Translations under genes and position numbers: made by a program
Shown: one piece after another, positions 62,899 to 64,000 of the stretch
How positions within the stretch are numbered: position 1 is the stretch's first letter
Layout of the letters: every line of letters starts with the position of its first letter
The notes under the pieces: generated by a model
Seen by the model: only the letters and a program-made list of their open reading frames with translations
What the model was told of the DNA's origin: nothing
Databases searched by the model: none
DNA from: Strigamia acuminata
Taxonomy: Eukaryota; Arthropoda; Chilopoda; Geophilomorpha; Linotaeniidae
Direction of reading: 5' to 3'
Assembly (NCBI GenBank): GCA_949358305.1
Contig: OX442314.1
Coordinates: forward strand, 59,219,369-59,283,368
DNA length: 64,000 nucleotides

Positions 62899-63999
62899 CT
62901 ATTTCTTTAGATTGTCGGCGTAGCTCGTTTTATCCTCCGAACTTGGTTTGTCCAGGTTAGGAGATGTGGTCAATCTAGACGAGTAATCCGTCGGATCCTC
63001 GCTTTCATTCAGGTAGAATCGTAGATGGCCGGGAGGCTCCAAAGGGTTTCCCGTTCTCTCATGAGCCCAAATTTGGGGTAGGAAAGGGGCCATGCCCTGG
63101 TTCGTGTGATGGATCCTTTGCGCTTCGGCGGCGCTGGTTGGCGCTCGATGGGCTCGGAGTAGTCGCTGGTGCTGGATAAACATGTCGTTTCCTGGCCCAG
63201 CTTCAATAGCCTTTTTCATCCACACGTAAAGGGAGAAGCCGCGATCCGGAGTTTGCAGCAACTTTTGCTTAGTGTCTTCGGTTAAGGATAAGCCTGGATA
63301 GTACAACGTTAGTCTCGGAGCGATCCGGGGTGGCGTTGGTTCTGGAGCCTTATCCTGCGGCTGTGGACGAAGCATCGTCGATTTGGTCTTTTTCTTCGCA
63401 AGTTGGACTGGTTTGGCCAGTTGCTCGGGAGCTTTCTTCTTCTTGATAGGCGGGGGAGGAGGAGGCGGAATCGAATCTGTCGAGTCCAGGTCCTCCATGA
63501 CGGTATCGGCGGCTGGAAGCGACGGAGGTGGATTCCGAATGGCAGCTCGCACGTTTTGGTATGAGGCCTCCGGATCCGGGTCCTGGGCCACCATTTGGGC
63601 TCGAATTACGGCCGCCGAGGGTACCAGGCGCGTCCAACTGTCTACGAGAGCCGGCGGGACCTGGAAACCTTCGTGGGCCACCACGATCCAGGCCGCCACA
63701 GCAACACGTGCGTTCCGGAAGGTGGCGGCAGCTAGCAAAATCGACATCAGATCGGTGATGGCGACCACGATCCTAGTGTTCCAATTCGGATGATTCCGGT
63801 TTTTGTTCTGCGTATATTCGATTGAAATTCGCTGAAGGTTTGTGATGACGTTCTGGATTACGTTTTGTTGGTACGAATCCATTTCGCACAAAAGTGCTCT
63901 GGCCTGCTCCACGGTTGTGACGTCCAGGAATTGTTGCAACGTTACCTCCGAAGGGTTGATTGGAGTCGAGGCTTGAACGACTGCTGGGGCTGGCAACAT
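62899..63999 (-). CDS. 3' accessory ORF of second LTR element (probably partial)
   Basis: 366 codons from an ATG at 63999, one base from the window edge, so the true start may lie outside. Residues ~15-160 are helical (TLQQFLDVTTVEQARALLCE, MDSYQQNVIQNVITNL, VAVAAWIVVAHEGFQVPPAL). A proline- and lysine-rich linker follows (PPPPPPPIKKKKAPEQL). The C-terminal ~130 residues form the same module as the ORF at 2-787: FSLYVWMKKAIE, IQHQRLLRAHRAP, EAQRIHHTNQG, IWAHERT, EDPTDYSSRL and SYADNLKK. It ends ~210 bp before the polypurine tract and LTR, so it is the last ORF of the element. No env features. Function unknown. Confidence 0.75.
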   Translation of the reverse strand: MLPAPAVVQASTPINPSEVTLQQFLDVTTVEQARALLCEMDSYQQNVIQNVITNLQRISIEYTQNKNRNHPNWNTRIVVAITDLMSILLAAATFRNARVAVAAWIVVAHEGFQVPPALVDSWTRLVPSAAVIRAQMVAQDPDPEASYQNVRAAIRNPPPSLPAADTVMEDLDSTDSIPPPPPPPIKKKKAPEQLAKPVQLAKKKTKSTMLRPQPQDKAPEPTPPRIAPRLTLYYPGLSLTEDTKQKLLQTPDRGFSLYVWMKKAIEAGPGNDMFIQHQRLLRAHRAPTSAAEAQRIHHTNQGMAPFLPQIWAHERTGNPLEPPGHLRFYLNESEDPTDYSSRLTTSPNLDKPSSEDKTSYADNLKK

Positions 64000-64000
64000 C

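Overview
This is eukaryotic, animal genomic DNA. It has multi-exon genes with GT-AG introns, animal-type transposons, and retroelement primer-binding sites that match animal tRNA-iMet and tRNA-Phe. The clearest gene is a complete vinculin whose sequence and repeat number look invertebrate, most like arthropod vinculin. I infer an arthropod but cannot name the species.

Layout. (1) 1-8800: 3' end of a Ty3/gypsy-like element (accessory ORF plus LTR), a Tc1 fragment, two MITE-like inverted-repeat elements, a PIF/Harbinger transposase remnant and AT-rich spacer. (2) 8823-16451: one copy of an unclassified dispersed repeat, then a complete non-autonomous copia-type LTR element with apparently identical 352-bp LTRs and a perfect 5-bp target duplication. 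It has no reverse transcriptase and its integrase-like region lacks the catalytic residues. (3) 16500-31280: a nested graveyard of BEL/Pao and DIRS-like fragments, cut by two full-length Tc1-like transposons with long inverted repeats. (4) 31280-35800: a second copy of the dispersed repeat, then a foldback element built on a 29-bp minisatellite. (5) 36056-37051: an intronless U1-type zinc-finger gene. (6) 37603-57856: vinculin, 20 coding exons on the + strand. Its intron 18 (13.6 kb) is almost entirely one intact antisense Ty3/gypsy element of 13,322 bp with equal-length LTRs, an AATT target duplication and a tRNA-Phe primer-binding site. (7) 59140-60726: a divergent pair, MED31 (minus) and a MIF4G-domain protein (plus), sharing a 270-bp promoter. 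(8) 62244-64000: the 3' end of another LTR element on the minus strand, with an accessory ORF homologous to the one at position 2.

Host genes. Vinculin is an actin and talin-binding adhesion protein. MED31 is a Mediator subunit. The MIF4G protein probably acts in translation or mRNA metabolism. They are simply neighbours and I see no operon-like logic.

Most unusual. The intronic Ty3/gypsy element carries about 37 copies of the palindromic hexamer ACGCGT, spread over coding, noncoding and LTR sequence. About 3 would be expected by chance and only a handful occur in the other 50 kb. Its pol has an array of AT-hooks between RNase H and integrase, and it has a third ORF with DnaJ-like zinc motifs. 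The three LTR elements with a 3' accessory ORF in this window share a recognisable module in that ORF. The copia-type element appears to have moved recently although it lacks its own RT and an active integrase.
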